This document shows positions 1 through 10,028 of a stretch of 64,000 nt of DNA, piece by piece; position 1 is the first letter of the stretch, and each line of letters opens with the position of its first letter. The notes under the pieces are model-generated. The model was not told the origin of the DNA. It searched no databases and worked only from the letters and a program-made list of their open reading frames with translations. The translations under genes were made by a program, and so were the position numbers. This DNA comes from Bifidobacterium asteroides (lineage in GTDB: Bacteria > Actinomycetota > Actinomycetes > Actinomycetales > Bifidobacteriaceae), in contig NZ_CP132384.1 of the NCBI RefSeq assembly GCF_030758775.1, positions 2,019,948 to 2,083,947 of the forward strand. The letters are read 5' to 3'.

Positions 1-1
1 C

Positions 2-1270
2 CTGATGACCAGCCTGGGCGAGCTGGCCACCCACCTGCCGGTGTCGGGATCCTTCGCCGCCTACAGCGCCCGCTACGTGGATCCGGCCCTGGGCTTTGCC
101 ATGGGCTGGGACTACTGGCTGAACTGGACCATCTCGGGTGCCGTGGACATCTCCACCGCCGCCCTGCTGATCCAGTACTGGCTGCCCCACACCCCGGGAT
201 GGATCTGGAGCCTGCTGGTCCTGGTCATCGTCTTCCTGATCAACGCCCTGACGGTCTCCGCTTTCGGGGAGACCGAATTCTGGCTCTCACTGATCAAGGT
301 GGCCACCATCATTGTCTTCCTGGTCATCGGCATGGCCATGATCTGCGGAATCATGTTCCAGCCGGCGGTCGGCCTGAAGAACTTCACCTACAAGGATGCC
401 CCCTTCGTGGGAGGCTTCCCGGCCATCATGAGCGTCTTCCTGATCGCCGGCTATTCCTTCCAGGGCACCGAGGTGGTAGGCGTGACCGCTGGCGAGTCCG
501 AGAACCCCGGCAAGGCGGTCCCCAAAGCCATCAACGACGTCTTCTGGCGGATCCTGCTCTTCTATGTGCTGTCCATCTTCGTTATCGCTGCCCTGATCCC
601 CTACACCAGCCCCAACCTCCTGGGAGCCTCTGACGGGAACATCGCCATGTCGCCATTCACCCTGGTCTTCCAGCGGGCCGGCCTGGCCTCGGCGGCCAGC
701 GTCATGAACGCGGTGGTGCTGACATCCATCCTCTCGGCCGTCAACACCGGGGCCTACGCCTCCAGCCGCATGCTCTACGGACTGGCCAAGGACCACTATG
801 CCCCGGCCATCTTCGCCAGGACTACCAAGAGGGGCATCCCCCTGGCGGCCCTGGTAGCCACGGTCTGCATGTCCCTGGCCACCTTCGCCTCCAGCATCTT
901 CGGCCAGTCCTTCTACATGTGGCTGGTGACCGCTACCGGGCTGACTGGCTTCATCGCCTGGATCGGCATCGCCCTGAGCCACTTCCGCTTCCGGAGGGCC
1001 TTCAAGCTCCAGGGGCACGACCTGAGCGAGCTCAAGTACCACTCCAAGCTCTATCCGCTGGGCCCGGTCCTGGCCATGGTGCTCTGCGTCATCGTCATCG
1101 CCGGACAGGACATCCCCTCCCTGCTCAGCCTGAACTGGTCGCACATGGCCATGACCTACTTCAGCGTGGTCCTGGTCCTGGCCCTCTACCTGGGCTTCAA
1201 GTTCGTCAACCACACCAAGATCGTGCGTCTCAAGGACATGGACGTGTCCGGCGCCGAATCCGCCCGCTGA
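2..1270 (+). CDS. lysP: LysP-type lysine/amino acid permease, 5' end missing
   Basis: APC-superfamily (AAT family) secondary transporter, expected to import lysine with protons across the cytoplasmic membrane. The window opens inside the gene: the frame is open from base 2, and by recall of E. coli LysP roughly 65 N-terminal residues (the first one or two helices) lie upstream. Around ten hydrophobic helices remain. Strong LysP-like stretches are MTSLGELATHLPVSGSF at the start, TPGWIWS, the SFQGTE...GESENPGKAVP signature near residue 155, and a C-terminal LQGHDLSEL segment. The ATG at 5 is internal and not the real start. The gene converges on the glycosidase, with an inverted repeat between them. 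Lysine specificity is inferred from overall resemblance; another cationic or neutral amino acid is possible. Confidence 0.85.
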   Translation: MMTSLGELATHLPVSGSFAAYSARYVDPALGFAMGWDYWLNWTISGAVDISTAALLIQYWLPHTPGWIWSLLVLVIVFLINALTVSAFGETEFWLSLIKVATIIVFLVIGMAMICGIMFQPAVGLKNFTYKDAPFVGGFPAIMSVFLIAGYSFQGTEVVGVTAGESENPGKAVPKAINDVFWRILLFYVLSIFVIAALIPYTSPNLLGASDGNIAMSPFTLVFQRAGLASAASVMNAVVLTSILSAVNTGAYASSRMLYGLAKDHYAPAIFARTTKRGIPLAALVATVCMSLATFASSIFGQSFYMWLVTATGLTGFIAWIGIALSHFRFRRAFKLQGHDLSELKYHSKLYPLGPVLAMVLCVIVIAGQDIPSLLSLNWSHMAMTYFSVVLVLALYLGFKFVNHTKIVRLKDMDVSGAESAR

Positions 1271-1326
1271 AGCAGCAGATATAGCGGACGCCCTCACAGA
1301 AAGGCCACGTCCTCTATAACAAAGGA

Positions 1327-1366
1327 TGCCCCTATCCAAATGGTATTGACCATCTGGATAGGGGCA
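1327..1366. terminator. Inverted repeat between convergent genes, likely terminator
   Basis: TGCCCCTATCCA pairs with TGGATAGGGGCA, and the stem continues through ATGGT/ACCAT with a single mismatch and a 4-base loop. It lies 57 bases after the permease stop and before the end of the convergent glycosidase gene. No clear T-run follows on either strand, so termination is inferred from position and stem strength. Confidence 0.5.
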
Positions 1367-1474
1367 CCGCTATGCCGGGGACACAGATCCCCTAGCCCGA
1401 ATGCTTCATCTCACTGGAACATGCAAGGTGATCCATCCGTAGGGTACGGGATTGATATACCGGCAGCGGGCGGT

Positions 1475-4400
1475 TCATCGCTCTGTCCTCCTTCGATTCC
1501 ACAGAATCGCCACGGCTCCCGCCAATAGCAAGGCGGCTGCAGACAGCGTAAGTACACGGACGGCGACACCTGTGGAGGTCAGCGTTCCACTTTTCCCGTC
1601 GGTCTGCTTCTGAAAATCAGCTACCTCACGGAGCAAGCCTTCGAGTTCGCTGATTGCTGCATCAACCTGCGCCTGCGTAGCATGAGGATCCGCCATCACC
1701 TTTCGTGCCCCTGCCACAGCCCGTGCCAGACGCTCAGACAGTGCGGGAGAGCCTGCTATAGGCTGCAACTTTCCTGCCTGGTCGAGGACCGCCTTAAGAC
1801 GGCTCTTATCAACCTTCGCGGAGCCATGATCATCTGCATTCAGAGCTTGCAATGATGCCTGCGCCTGCATTAAATCGGACACAGCTCGATCCACCTGATC
1901 TTGAGTCGCGCTTTCATCGTTCAACACACCTTTGGCACGACTTAGCGCTTTGGAAAATTCCTGCCAGGACTGAGTGGTATAAGCCTTCTCCTGCAAGGTA
2001 TCAGCCTCATTGACGGCTTTTTGCAGCGTTCGCTTATCAGCGGCAGGCCGTACCGAGGCTTTGCTCTTCAAACCTTTGATAGCTTGTTGCAAAGTTGCTG
2101 TGGCAGCATCGACCGCAGCCTGTCCCGCTTCCGGATCAAGCTGAAGACCCCGTGCCTTGTCAAGAGCAGTGCGAAGAGCAGCTACTGTGTCCTCCGTATA
2201 ATCACTCTGTCTGATTGAGCCAGCCTGATTGATTGCCTCAGTCAGATGCTCTTTATCTGCACGTTTCGTCAAAGCCTGCTGTGCCGTTGCAAGCTTATTG
2301 AACGCATCATCGACATCTTTCTGCATAGCCTTTGCATCGTCCAGCACTGTTCGAGCGCCTTTCAAAGCCGAGCTAAAGTCACCCCAGGTCGCTGGCGTGT
2401 AGTCTTCCTCCTGGATGGCAGCTGCTTCCTTGACCAGATTTGCAAGATTAGTCTTGTCGACTTTCTCTGCCTGGTCCGGAGCGTGCACCTGCCATTCCGC
2501 TACCGCAACGCCAAAGGTTCCAGTGCCTTGATGAGGATCTAGAACCAGGCGCAACTTATCGGTGTATACAGGGGTAAATTCGGCAGTGCTCCAACCGCCA
2601 TGGTCGGTGGCGTGATGCGCAGGATCATTGCGCACCGTGGTATAGCGGGCATGCTCTACATCCTGGAATTTTCCATTCTCATCCAGATATTGGATCTTCC
2701 AATTCCTGGGAATTTCCAATCCACCTTTGCTGTCATTGACAGTACGGAAATTAGCCCAGAACTGCACTCTGCTGGAGTCGATGGTGATTTTATGCGGCCA
2801 GTCGTATTCAGCGTACATTCCATCGACCGCCGCTCCCCAGGATCCCCATACTTTGGCATTGACATCAGCATCATCCTCTGATGGCCAAGTGCCATCGACG
2901 ACTATGCCATCATTGAGCTTGCCTTGTGCAGGTGACCAGGATGCTTCGGCGCTGACCGATGAAGTCGCGGACTTTTCAACCCATCCCACTTCCTTCTGAT
3001 ACCGATCTACAACATGAACGGTCAACTTGGCTCGCGTCCCTGCGGCAACATCAGGCACCGTGCCTTCAACCGAGTAGTCGCCAGGACGCTGCAGATCAAT
3101 GGCCACCACCTGTTGAGCATCCCAAGTCACCGGCAGTCCGCTTTTGTGGACGCCGTTGTTGTAAATGCCTGTAACTGTGGAAGGCAGACGCAGAAGGGTC
3201 CTATCGCTTCCCGTATACACTGTCTGCTCACTTGGTTCGATACCGTTGATAAAGGGACTGTGCAGGTCAGATCGGACCCATACGGTCGCTGTCGATTTCT
3301 GTGAGGCACCAATTATAGTGCCAGTCAGTTTGAACTCTCCTTCTGAAGACACCATATCCTTCGTTATCTGAGGCCAGAGCACGGTCAGATTCCTGCGCCA
3401 GCCTCCGCCATAGGCCACTTCCACCTTTGACGGCAACTGCGGCACATGACCGATTTCAGTAGGCAAATCCAGGTCAGGCACAGTCAACGGATCCTCAGCA
3501 TAGGCCTCGAACTCACTGACTCCGACAATGGCGCCCTTGGGGAATACAGCTCGAATCCCATCGGTATCGACCTGGTCAAAAAGCACGGTATTTGGTCCAT
3601 CCTTATTGACACCATAAACCGAACCGGACCGCAGCTGGACATCCTTCCAGTTCCCGGAAGCCGCGTCATGGTATTGCAGCTTCCACGAACGAGCCATGGG
3701 CACCCCGCCATTGTCGGTCCAGAAATACAGTGAGGCCTTGCTGAGAGGAACTTGCCCAGGCCACTGCAACTGCAGCCACGGCTCCTCTCCCGTATGTGGA
3801 TCCCCCCAATTGTTCCAGCTGAGATTAGGCGTGCCGCTATCGTTGGAGGTATTGCCATCATTGACTACCTTGACATTCCCGCTGGGGAGGTAGCCATTGG
3901 TGTAACTGGCTGTAGCCTTGGCCTGAGGGGCTGTATTGAACAGGCCGTCTGACGGGACTCCATGGACCCGGACATCTGCGTGGCTCTCCTTCTGCCCATC
4001 CGATGCGGTCAGTCGTAGGACATAGTCCCCTTCCAAATTGAACTTGACCGTGGTGGTCGGCGAGGAGGGATCGGCGAACGTCGCCTTTCCTGGGCCGGAA
4101 ACCTGGGTCCAATTCGTCGTAAGCCGACCGAGGGGCATACCATCGTCCTTGACGACCCCTGATAGCTGTGCACCTTGCGAGCCGACTTTCGACACATAGG
4201 CCTGCACAGAAGGCGGCTGATTCTCCGCAGTAGGTGCAGGGATGCCCGTATGGTAAGCCTCAATCTCTTTCAAACCAGTACGTGCACCAGGTGCATGGGT
4301 GAATGTGACCCTCAGTTTTCCAGTCTGTACTGCAGGGAACCTGATCAGGTTGTAATTGGCCTCGGGCACATTGGGCGATCGATATTGCTGCCCGACTTGC

Positions 4401-7276
4401 TTCCACTGACCGGCTGCATCCTGATACTCCAACCGATACATAGTGGGTTCCGCATATCCCTGAATAGTAAAGTTCGCCGCTGTCTTATAAAAATAGAGAC
4501 GGATTTCATCGACAGTCGATTGCCCTGCCAAACTCACCTCTAGGGAATCGGTAGCGTTCGGCGAACCAGAGGTCCCCCAGAAGGGCTCGTTGATGGTGCT
4601 GCCGTCCACGGCGGCACTCGCTGGCTGGTTGGGAGCTTCAAAACTGGCTTTGACCTGAGCTCCACGAGCCAGATCGTTACGGTCAATTGCCCTGGGATCG
4701 ATGTTGCGGCCCGCCTTGGCAAAGATGTCAGTCACACGCGAATCAGCGGAATAGGTGACATTTTTGGCCTCTGCCAAGGATTCACGGTCGAGAACGACCA
4801 AGGTCGCGGATGGATCTGCCTGATCCCCCAACCTGGCCTTTCCCGTATGCGCGTCATAAAGGACATGCGTCAATTTGTCCGAAGTCATGACTCTCCGCCC
4901 TGAAAGATAGAGGGAAAATCCAGCTGGCCCATGATAATGACTGCCATCCCGATCCCAGACGATTGTCATATCCTGCCCGTGGTAGCTCAGATTGTTGACA
5001 GTGAAATAGTCCCAATTCGGTATGGCTATAGGGTTCAGCTCGATTGTGGAATCCTGCCTTGGCACCAGACCTGCAACATCCTCAATCAAAGTCCAGTTCG
5101 TGGTTCCAAGCTGGGTGTGATGGATCCACGACCGATAATCGATTCGTCCGCCATGTTCAGCAGTCGCCGTGTTCCAGAATTCATTTTGATCAGGATACCG
5201 GTTATCGCCGCCTTGATAGTGTGCGAAGGCATTCCAATACAGCAGCTTCTTGAACATTTCCTTGCTGATATAACCTTTGTCAGAAGCATGATACCGACGA
5301 ATGCCTTGGGCATAAATACGGAACAGGGGCACAGAATTGATCACGGAGAAATTGTTGGAGTAAGTTTTCCCCGGGTTGGCTTCGGCTCTGGCTTTCACGT
5401 CTTTCTGGTTGGCGGTATAGAAAGGAAAGACGGGGAACTCATCAGCATCGGCAAACAATCTCAGAGCGCTTTCATAATCATCCTTGTAGTCAGCATCCCC
5501 CTGAGCCGGCATCAGACCAGCTGCGTATGGATAATAGTTGTTGTTCTCTTTCCACTTGGCGAATTGTCCGTTGTGTTCCCCGATGAACTTATGCTGGATG
5601 AGTTTGGTATCCGGGTTCCAAAGCTGCCCGAGAATCTGCGAGCGGATCTCATCTGCGGTACGCGACATCGCCTCCGCGCCTTCACTGTTGCCCGCCGTGG
5701 CAAATGCCTCCGAAGCGGCCTTGGCGTTCGCCCAGACCCAAGCGCTTTCGGCCCTGTCCATAGGTTCGCGTTCGTGCTCAAAGAAAGAGACAGCATCAGA
5801 ATCATTGCCGGTCATGGAAGCCCAGTCCCAGTCGATAAGCTTGTTGCCGTTGCGATTGAAAGATGAATTCTTGGCCCCTATCAGCGCATTGACATCATTG
5901 CGCCCATAGGTTCCTATTGCCGCGGCAATGTCGGCGGGACCTCCATGCACCTTGAAAGATTCCCAGGCTGCATCGGTTATATACTGCGTGTAGCTGTTGT
6001 TCCAGCTCGTTCCGCCCGGATTATCAACATATTGCCGACTTTTGGATGTCTCACCAGCCGCTACCCAAGAGCCATAAGCATATGTGGGATCACGAAGATA
6101 CTTCAAATCATTGATGAACATGCAGGTAGTGAGCACAATGGAATTGTTGTATCCAAGCACTCCTTCAATGGCTGCAGGGAACTGGTAGGTATTCCCCGGC
6201 ATGTTGGCATCGATGAAATTGAAACGGCTGAGCCACCACCGGTAGAAAACCGTCTTGTCAATGTTCGGCTCAGGCGTTTCAATATAAGGGATATTATCCG
6301 CCCACCATTTGTTATACGCGGTGACATGAGCCTTATAGGACTCTTCAGGCGTTTGAGAGCGAATACGATCGTACTCTTGCTTGGAGGAAGGAAGCTCCTC
6401 GGCAAGCAAACCAAGCTGGATTTTCCCCGTCTGCTCACTGTTGGAGGACAGGTGCAGGTCAGCGGTAAGGTGGCCGTCCTCAGGACGCATGCCACTGCCC
6501 GAAAAGCGCGGATAGACGGTAGTCAAATCGCGGTTTGTCTTAACTACTCCCGTCAGCTCATCCCCGTCTTCGCCGCTGGCCAGCGGCGAAGTGGCACGCA
6601 AGGTCACATCGTTCGCTCCGCCCTTGTTGATAATTCGGTACTGGGCTACAAGAACATTGTCATTAGTGATGTACTTGACCAATTCCATGGATAAGGACGG
6701 ATCGTTCGTCTCAAAACTGCCCCGCCAATAACTGGGGGTCTGCTTTCGCTTGTCAGCAACCTCGTGAACAGTCAGCTTTTGCTGTCCCTTATAAAAATCA
6801 ACGGTAAAAGCGCCCTTGCTGCTGATCGTGTCCTTGTAGGCTACCTCGCCTCCAAACCCGAATACTGATGGTTCATGAGTACGCATATATGCAGCTCGCC
6901 CACGCGAAAATAGATACTGGTTCGTATCTGCGCCCTCGTAGGTATAGGTTCCGGCATCGTTGGTCCCCTTGCCTGTCGGCTGGTCGCCTTTTCTGGTGAG
7001 AATACGATCAATCCAAAAATCATGGTTGGTATCTGTCCCTGCCCCCTGGGAAAGATCCTTATCAAAGACTTTCGAAAGATAGCCAGAAGAGGGATCATAG
7101 GCCTGTCCGCTAGCTGGAATCGGATTATCCACACCGCCGAAATGGGGATACCCGATCTCTGCATTTGCACTGGAATGCTCAGCAGCAGCCGCGGGCAGCA
7201 CCCCTCCAGTGGCAAGCGTCGCCACCGCGGCAAAGGCGACCACCAGAGAGGTCAATCCTTTAGATAATTTGTACAT
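1475..7276 (-). CDS. Cell-wall-anchored multidomain glycosidase, probable GH121 beta-L-arabinobiosidase
   Basis: Secreted 1,933-residue surface enzyme. The start at 7276 (ATG, MYKLSKG) is preferred over an upstream in-frame ATG at 7360 because GAAAGGA precedes it and a signal peptide (about residues 1-32, ending AAAA-EHSS) follows directly. Domains: an N-terminal beta-sandwich and an (alpha/alpha)6-type catalytic region (about 35-870); a discoidin/F5-8C-like module (890-1005); a PKD-like module (1010-1105); a second F5-8C-like module (1115-1258); two bacterial Ig-like domains (1280-1425); a third F5-8C-like module (1440-1600); four FIVAR repeats (1602-1886); a sortase-like LTSTG motif at 1899, a hydrophobic helix and an RRRTER tail. 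Size and architecture resemble B. longum HypBA2 (GH121, 1,943 residues by recall), which releases beta-arabinobiose from hydroxyproline-rich plant glycoproteins. Candidate catalytic acids are E371, D507 and E699 or E707. No HypBA1 or arabinobiose transporter gene lies nearby, so another (alpha/alpha)6 glycosidase family remains possible. Base composition is lower in GC than the flanking lysP and ilvC. Confidence 0.75.
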   Translation of the reverse strand: MYKLSKGLTSLVVAFAAVATLATGGVLPAAAAEHSSANAEIGYPHFGGVDNPIPASGQAYDPSSGYLSKVFDKDLSQGAGTDTNHDFWIDRILTRKGDQPTGKGTNDAGTYTYEGADTNQYLFSRGRAAYMRTHEPSVFGFGGEVAYKDTISSKGAFTVDFYKGQQKLTVHEVADKRKQTPSYWRGSFETNDPSLSMELVKYITNDNVLVAQYRIINKGGANDVTLRATSPLASGEDGDELTGVVKTNRDLTTVYPRFSGSGMRPEDGHLTADLHLSSNSEQTGKIQLGLLAEELPSSKQEYDRIRSQTPEESYKAHVTAYNKWWADNIPYIETPEPNIDKTVFYRWWLSRFNFIDANMPGNTYQFPAAIEGVLGYNNSIVLTTCMFINDLKYLRDPTYAYGSWVAAGETSKSRQYVDNPGGTSWNNSYTQYITDAAWESFKVHGGPADIAAAIGTYGRNDVNALIGAKNSSFNRNGNKLIDWDWASMTGNDSDAVSFFEHEREPMDRAESAWVWANAKAASEAFATAGNSEGAEAMSRTADEIRSQILGQLWNPDTKLIQHKFIGEHNGQFAKWKENNNYYPYAAGLMPAQGDADYKDDYESALRLFADADEFPVFPFYTANQKDVKARAEANPGKTYSNNFSVINSVPLFRIYAQGIRRYHASDKGYISKEMFKKLLYWNAFAHYQGGDNRYPDQNEFWNTATAEHGGRIDYRSWIHHTQLGTTNWTLIEDVAGLVPRQDSTIELNPIAIPNWDYFTVNNLSYHGQDMTIVWDRDGSHYHGPAGFSLYLSGRRVMTSDKLTHVLYDAHTGKARLGDQADPSATLVVLDRESLAEAKNVTYSADSRVTDIFAKAGRNIDPRAIDRNDLARGAQVKASFEAPNQPASAAVDGSTINEPFWGTSGSPNATDSLEVSLAGQSTVDEIRLYFYKTAANFTIQGYAEPTMYRLEYQDAAGQWKQVGQQYRSPNVPEANYNLIRFPAVQTGKLRVTFTHAPGARTGLKEIEAYHTGIPAPTAENQPPSVQAYVSKVGSQGAQLSGVVKDDGMPLGRLTTNWTQVSGPGKATFADPSSPTTTVKFNLEGDYVLRLTASDGQKESHADVRVHGVPSDGLFNTAPQAKATASYTNGYLPSGNVKVVNDGNTSNDSGTPNLSWNNWGDPHTGEEPWLQLQWPGQVPLSKASLYFWTDNGGVPMARSWKLQYHDAASGNWKDVQLRSGSVYGVNKDGPNTVLFDQVDTDGIRAVFPKGAIVGVSEFEAYAEDPLTVPDLDLPTEIGHVPQLPSKVEVAYGGGWRRNLTVLWPQITKDMVSSEGEFKLTGTIIGASQKSTATVWVRSDLHSPFINGIEPSEQTVYTGSDRTLLRLPSTVTGIYNNGVHKSGLPVTWDAQQVVAIDLQRPGDYSVEGTVPDVAAGTRAKLTVHVVDRYQKEVGWVEKSATSSVSAEASWSPAQGKLNDGIVVDGTWPSEDDADVNAKVWGSWGAAVDGMYAEYDWPHKITIDSSRVQFWANFRTVNDSKGGLEIPRNWKIQYLDENGKFQDVEHARYTTVRNDPAHHATDHGGWSTAEFTPVYTDKLRLVLDPHQGTGTFGVAVAEWQVHAPDQAEKVDKTNLANLVKEAAAIQEEDYTPATWGDFSSALKGARTVLDDAKAMQKDVDDAFNKLATAQQALTKRADKEHLTEAINQAGSIRQSDYTEDTVAALRTALDKARGLQLDPEAGQAAVDAATATLQQAIKGLKSKASVRPAADKRTLQKAVNEADTLQEKAYTTQSWQEFSKALSRAKGVLNDESATQDQVDRAVSDLMQAQASLQALNADDHGSAKVDKSRLKAVLDQAGKLQPIAGSPALSERLARAVAGARKVMADPHATQAQVDAAISELEGLLREVADFQKQTDGKSGTLTSTGVAVRVLTLSAAALLLAGAVAILWNRRRTER

Positions 7277-7426
7277 ACCACGTTCCTTTCGGACGCATTT
7301 GCAGTCAATCCATGCGACTATCCACATCACTGTGAAGCAGCACAGCCCGGTGCCCAGCAATTTACCAAGGACGAAACAGCGAATGGCATTGATTTTGAGA
7401 CACCGAACTTAGTGTAAATCAGAGAA

Positions 7427-7444
7427 TGCGCTTTCGCAAGTCAA
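7427..7444 (-). promoter_or_regulatory. Candidate LacI-type operator and -35 box for the glycosidase gene
   Basis: On the minus strand a TTGACT -35-like hexamer (7439-7444) is followed at once by TGCGAAAGCGCA (7427-7438), a TGCG/CGCA dyad of LacI-family operator type. The -10 is weak (TGATTT at 17-base spacing). The site is about 150 bases upstream of the chosen start codon. Assignment rests on pattern only. Confidence 0.3.
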
Positions 7445-7516
7445 ATATATGATTAATTAAATCTGTTTTCGCGTTTTCGCTTTTATTTTCCTCCTATTGT
7501 TTCCTTGCCAGCAGCA

Positions 7517-7569
7517 TTTGGACCATCAAACATGCTGATAATCGGGATCACCGACAGCAGTGGTCCAAA
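7517..7569. repeat. Nine-base perfect inverted repeat, possible operator pair
   Basis: TTTGGACCA at 7517-7525 and its exact complement TGGTCCAAA at 7561-7569 are separated by 35 bases. A further TTGGACC lies at 7593-7599. The copies sit in the intergenic region between the glycosidase and the D-serine regulator and could be binding sites for a dimeric repressor or the two arms of a cruciform. Confidence 0.4.
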
Positions 7570-7819
7570 AGTGCTGAAATAATCAGACCTTATTGGACCC
7601 TCCAATGGTGGAGAGCGATAGACCGAATCGTTGCTACAGCCTCGTTTGCAACTTCCTCACAAGAAATACGAAGCCGGGTTATTCCCTACCAATAGACGCA
7701 CAGCACTGCCACACCCATGCGGCCAATACGAGTATCTTGTATGGACCTGCCATCACATAAGCCGCTGGATATATATTTCAAAATTCATATAAAGTTAATC
7801 GAGACACAGGGGTGGGCCA

Positions 7820-8512
7820 TTACACCATCCGAAGGTATCTATAGGCCGTGGACTCCGAGATGGACAGCAGTCTGGCAACCTTCGCCACGGAACCCTTGAT
7901 GTTGAAACAACCCTGCTCATTCAACCGCCGTATAGCGCCAAGTCGCTGTTCAGGACTCAATTGATCAACCCTCGCCCCTGCCTCGACGCAGGTTTGATCG
8001 ATTACCTGTTCTATGACATCATCCGCTGAAGCTACCAGGTTCTCTTCCTGCTGCTCGGAGTCATTACGATCAGAGACGGGGAAGTACATATCCTTCAACT
8101 GTTCGACCATATGCTCGATAGCCAGCAATGGCGCTTGATCGCTGTTAATGCACAGTGCTCCAACAATCTTCCCTCGGTGTCTTATCAGGTACGTAGAAGA
8201 GACAAGTAGGTTCTTATTGGTGGAAGACCTTCCCCGGTATCCAACCACGTAATCACTGCCATCAGGTGTTCCATCGCGCACAAGACGAAGCAAAAAATCG
8301 GTCGCCGGAGAACCGACTTCCCGCGAAGACACCTGACCATTAGCTATGGCAATGATCGAGTTCTTCGTATTGGCAACATCATGCAACACCACTTCGGTTC
8401 TCGGTCCTAAAACCTCACCAAGAAAATTGACCAAAGGGATATACTGTTTCAGATATTGAGCATCATCTGCCGAATCAGACTCCTGATCGACTGTCCTGGC
8501 ATTATGCACCAT
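7820..8512 (-). CDS. YheO-type PAS/HTH transcriptional regulator of the D-serine operon
   Basis: 230-residue regulator. Residues about 20-140 match the YheO-like PAS sensor domain (PLVNFLGEVLGPRTEVVLHD, a stretch on NSIIAIANG, and GRSSTNKNLLVSSTYLI). Residues about 170-230 form a helix-turn-helix ending KVARLLSISESTAYRYLRMV, typical of the HTH_22 partner. It is the last gene of the dsdX-dsdA-regulator run, 111 bases after dsdA, so it probably senses D-serine or a related amino acid and controls this operon. That role is inferred from position: E. coli dsd uses a LysR-type DsdC instead, which is absent here. The start at 8512 (ATG) has only a poor ribosome site. Confidence 0.8.
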   Translation of the reverse strand: MVHNARTVDQESDSADDAQYLKQYIPLVNFLGEVLGPRTEVVLHDVANTKNSIIAIANGQVSSREVGSPATDFLLRLVRDGTPDGSDYVVGYRGRSSTNKNLLVSSTYLIRHRGKIVGALCINSDQAPLLAIEHMVEQLKDMYFPVSDRNDSEQQEENLVASADDVIEQVIDQTCVEAGARVDQLSPEQRLGAIRRLNEQGCFNIKGSVAKVARLLSISESTAYRYLRMV

Positions 8513-8565
8513 ATGCGTTCACCCCATCGCATCTGTATACAACCATATTTCACACATACCTACAA

Positions 8566-8608
8566 AGGTCAGAGGGTGCCCTCCCAAAACGCTAACACCC
8601 TCCGACCT
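8566..8608 (-). promoter_or_regulatory. Intercistronic stem-loop between dsdA and its regulator
   Basis: AGGTCAGAGGGTG (8566-8578) pairs with CACCCTCCGACCT (8596-8608) with one mismatch in 13 pairs and a 17-base loop. No T-run follows on the minus strand, so it may act as an mRNA-stabilising or attenuating hairpin that lowers regulator expression rather than as a full terminator. Confidence 0.45.
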
Positions 8609-8623
8609 GTTACGGCAGTAGTT

Positions 8624-9973
8624 CTAAAGCAGGCTCTCTCCTTTGGCGATATAGTCGGACATCTCATCCCGGGGCACCATGGACCCGCCGGTGCACCAAG
8701 CTATATGAGTCGCCCTGGCCATAGAAGCATCATCCAATCCGATCTTTCTGATGTACTCCCTGTCGCTCAGGACTCGCCATGGTCCCACAAATCCGGCAGC
8801 AGCCGAGGGCTCGATATCTATGCCTGATGCATCATGAAGACTGGCCTCGATACGGAAGAGCTCATCATCATCTATCGTGAGGAACCCGTCCACCAGACCT
8901 TGCATGGCCTTGCCCACAAATCGAGATGGGCGTCCACAGGCCAAACCATCAGCTGCAGTCACATTATCGATTCCGAAGTCCTGAACGCTTACCTCATCAT
9001 GCAGACCAGTGTAAGTGCCCAGGAACATGGATGGACAATGGGTTGGCTCAGCAAAGATGCAATGCACAGCATCACCGAAGACCGTCTTGAGCCCGAAAGC
9101 CACACCACCAGGAGAGCCACCAACTCCACAGGGCAGGTAGACAAAGAGAGGATTATCCTGGTCCACTCGAACATCATAGGTACGCAGCTGGCCCGCCAAA
9201 CGCCTTCCAGCTACAGCATAGCCCAGGAAGAGGGTGGTGGAATTCTCATCATCGATGAAGTAAGCCATGGGATCGGACTGGGCCTCTTTCCTGCCAGACG
9301 CAACTGCGACCGAATAGTCCGATTGATATTCATAGACATGAACACCATTGGCGCGAAGCTTGTCTTTTTTCCATTGTCTTGCATCCGCCGACATATGCAC
9401 ACTGGCATCAAAGCCCAGAGCTGCGCTCATGATGCCGATGGACAGCCCCAGGTTACCAGTCGAACCGACTGCGATCTTATACTGGCTGAAGAATTTCTTC
9501 ATAGCGGGCGTCGCCAGCTTGCGATAATCATCATCGATAGTCAACAGTCCGGCATCAATGGCCAGATCCTCGGCATGCTTAAGTACCTCGTAAATGCCGC
9601 CTCGCGCCTTAATGGATCCGCTGATAGGCAATTCGCTGTCCAACTTAGCCCACAGCTGCCCCGGCAACTGTTGACCATATCGATTGCCCAGCGCTGCAGC
9701 CAAGCCCGGAACCGCGACGAGCGGCGATTCTATGATCCCCATAGAACTCGCTGTGGCCGGGAACAGCTCCATAATCAGCGGTGCAAACCTTTTCAATCGA
9801 TCTGCAGCGTCGTCAACATCTGTGACCGTCAGGCCCACACGCTCAATTCCATCTTTTGCAGGCAAAACCTGATCATTGAACCAGGTCGTTTCTTGCTCCT
9901 GCATCAGCTCCTTCAAGAGCGGCAGGTCACTGATCCATTGCGCAGCCGTCTTTCCATGTATCAATTCATTCAT
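8624..9973 (-). CDS. dsdA: D-serine ammonia-lyase (D-serine dehydratase)
   Basis: PLP-dependent enzyme converting D-serine to pyruvate and ammonia in the cytoplasm. The 449-residue length is normal for the family (E. coli DsdA is about 442). The signature [18 protein letters not shown] near residue 125 contains the Schiff-base lysine; [13 protein letters not shown] and the glycine-rich [14 protein letters not shown] are the phosphate-binding and substrate-side loops. The ATG at 9973 follows AAAAAAGGAGT. It sits 55 bases downstream of a GntP-family permease and upstream of a regulator, forming a compact D-serine catabolic operon. Codon use is less GC-biased than in ilvC next door. Confidence 0.93.
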   Translation of the reverse strand: MNELIHGKTAAQWISDLPLLKELMQEQETTWFNDQVLPAKDGIERVGLTVTDVDDAADRLKRFAPLIMELFPATASSMGIIESPLVAVPGLAAALGNRYGQQLPGQLWAKLDSELPISGSIKARGGIYEVLKHAEDLAIDAGLLTIDDDYRKLATPAMKKFFSQYKIAVGSTGNLGLSIGIMSAALGFDASVHMSADARQWKKDKLRANGVHVYEYQSDYSVAVASGRKEAQSDPMAYFIDDENSTTLFLGYAVAGRRLAGQLRTYDVRVDQDNPLFVYLPCGVGGSPGGVAFGLKTVFGDAVHCIFAEPTHCPSMFLGTYTGLHDEVSVQDFGIDNVTAADGLACGRPSRFVGKAMQGLVDGFLTIDDDELFRIEASLHDASGIDIEPSAAAGFVGPWRVLSDREYIRKIGLDDASMARATHIAWCTGGSMVPRDEMSDYIAKGESLL

Positions 9974-10028
9974 GATTCGACTCCTTTTTTATTCTCGCCA
10001 AACAGTTGTCGTTTATCGGCCGATCAAG

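Larger units (their letters stand above)
7277..7819. other. Regulatory intergenic region, AT-rich
   Basis: About 540 bases with no convincing gene. It separates the glycosidase (transcribed leftward from 7276) from the stop of the regulator at 7820. It holds the glycosidase promoter candidate, the TTTGGACCA inverted repeat, and an AT-rich stretch near 7440-7500. No clear T-tailed terminator for the D-serine operon was seen. Confidence 0.6.

Noticed and set aside
4931..5866. 311-codon plus-strand frame inside the glycosidase
   Set aside because: Lies opposite the catalytic region and has no recognisable domain.
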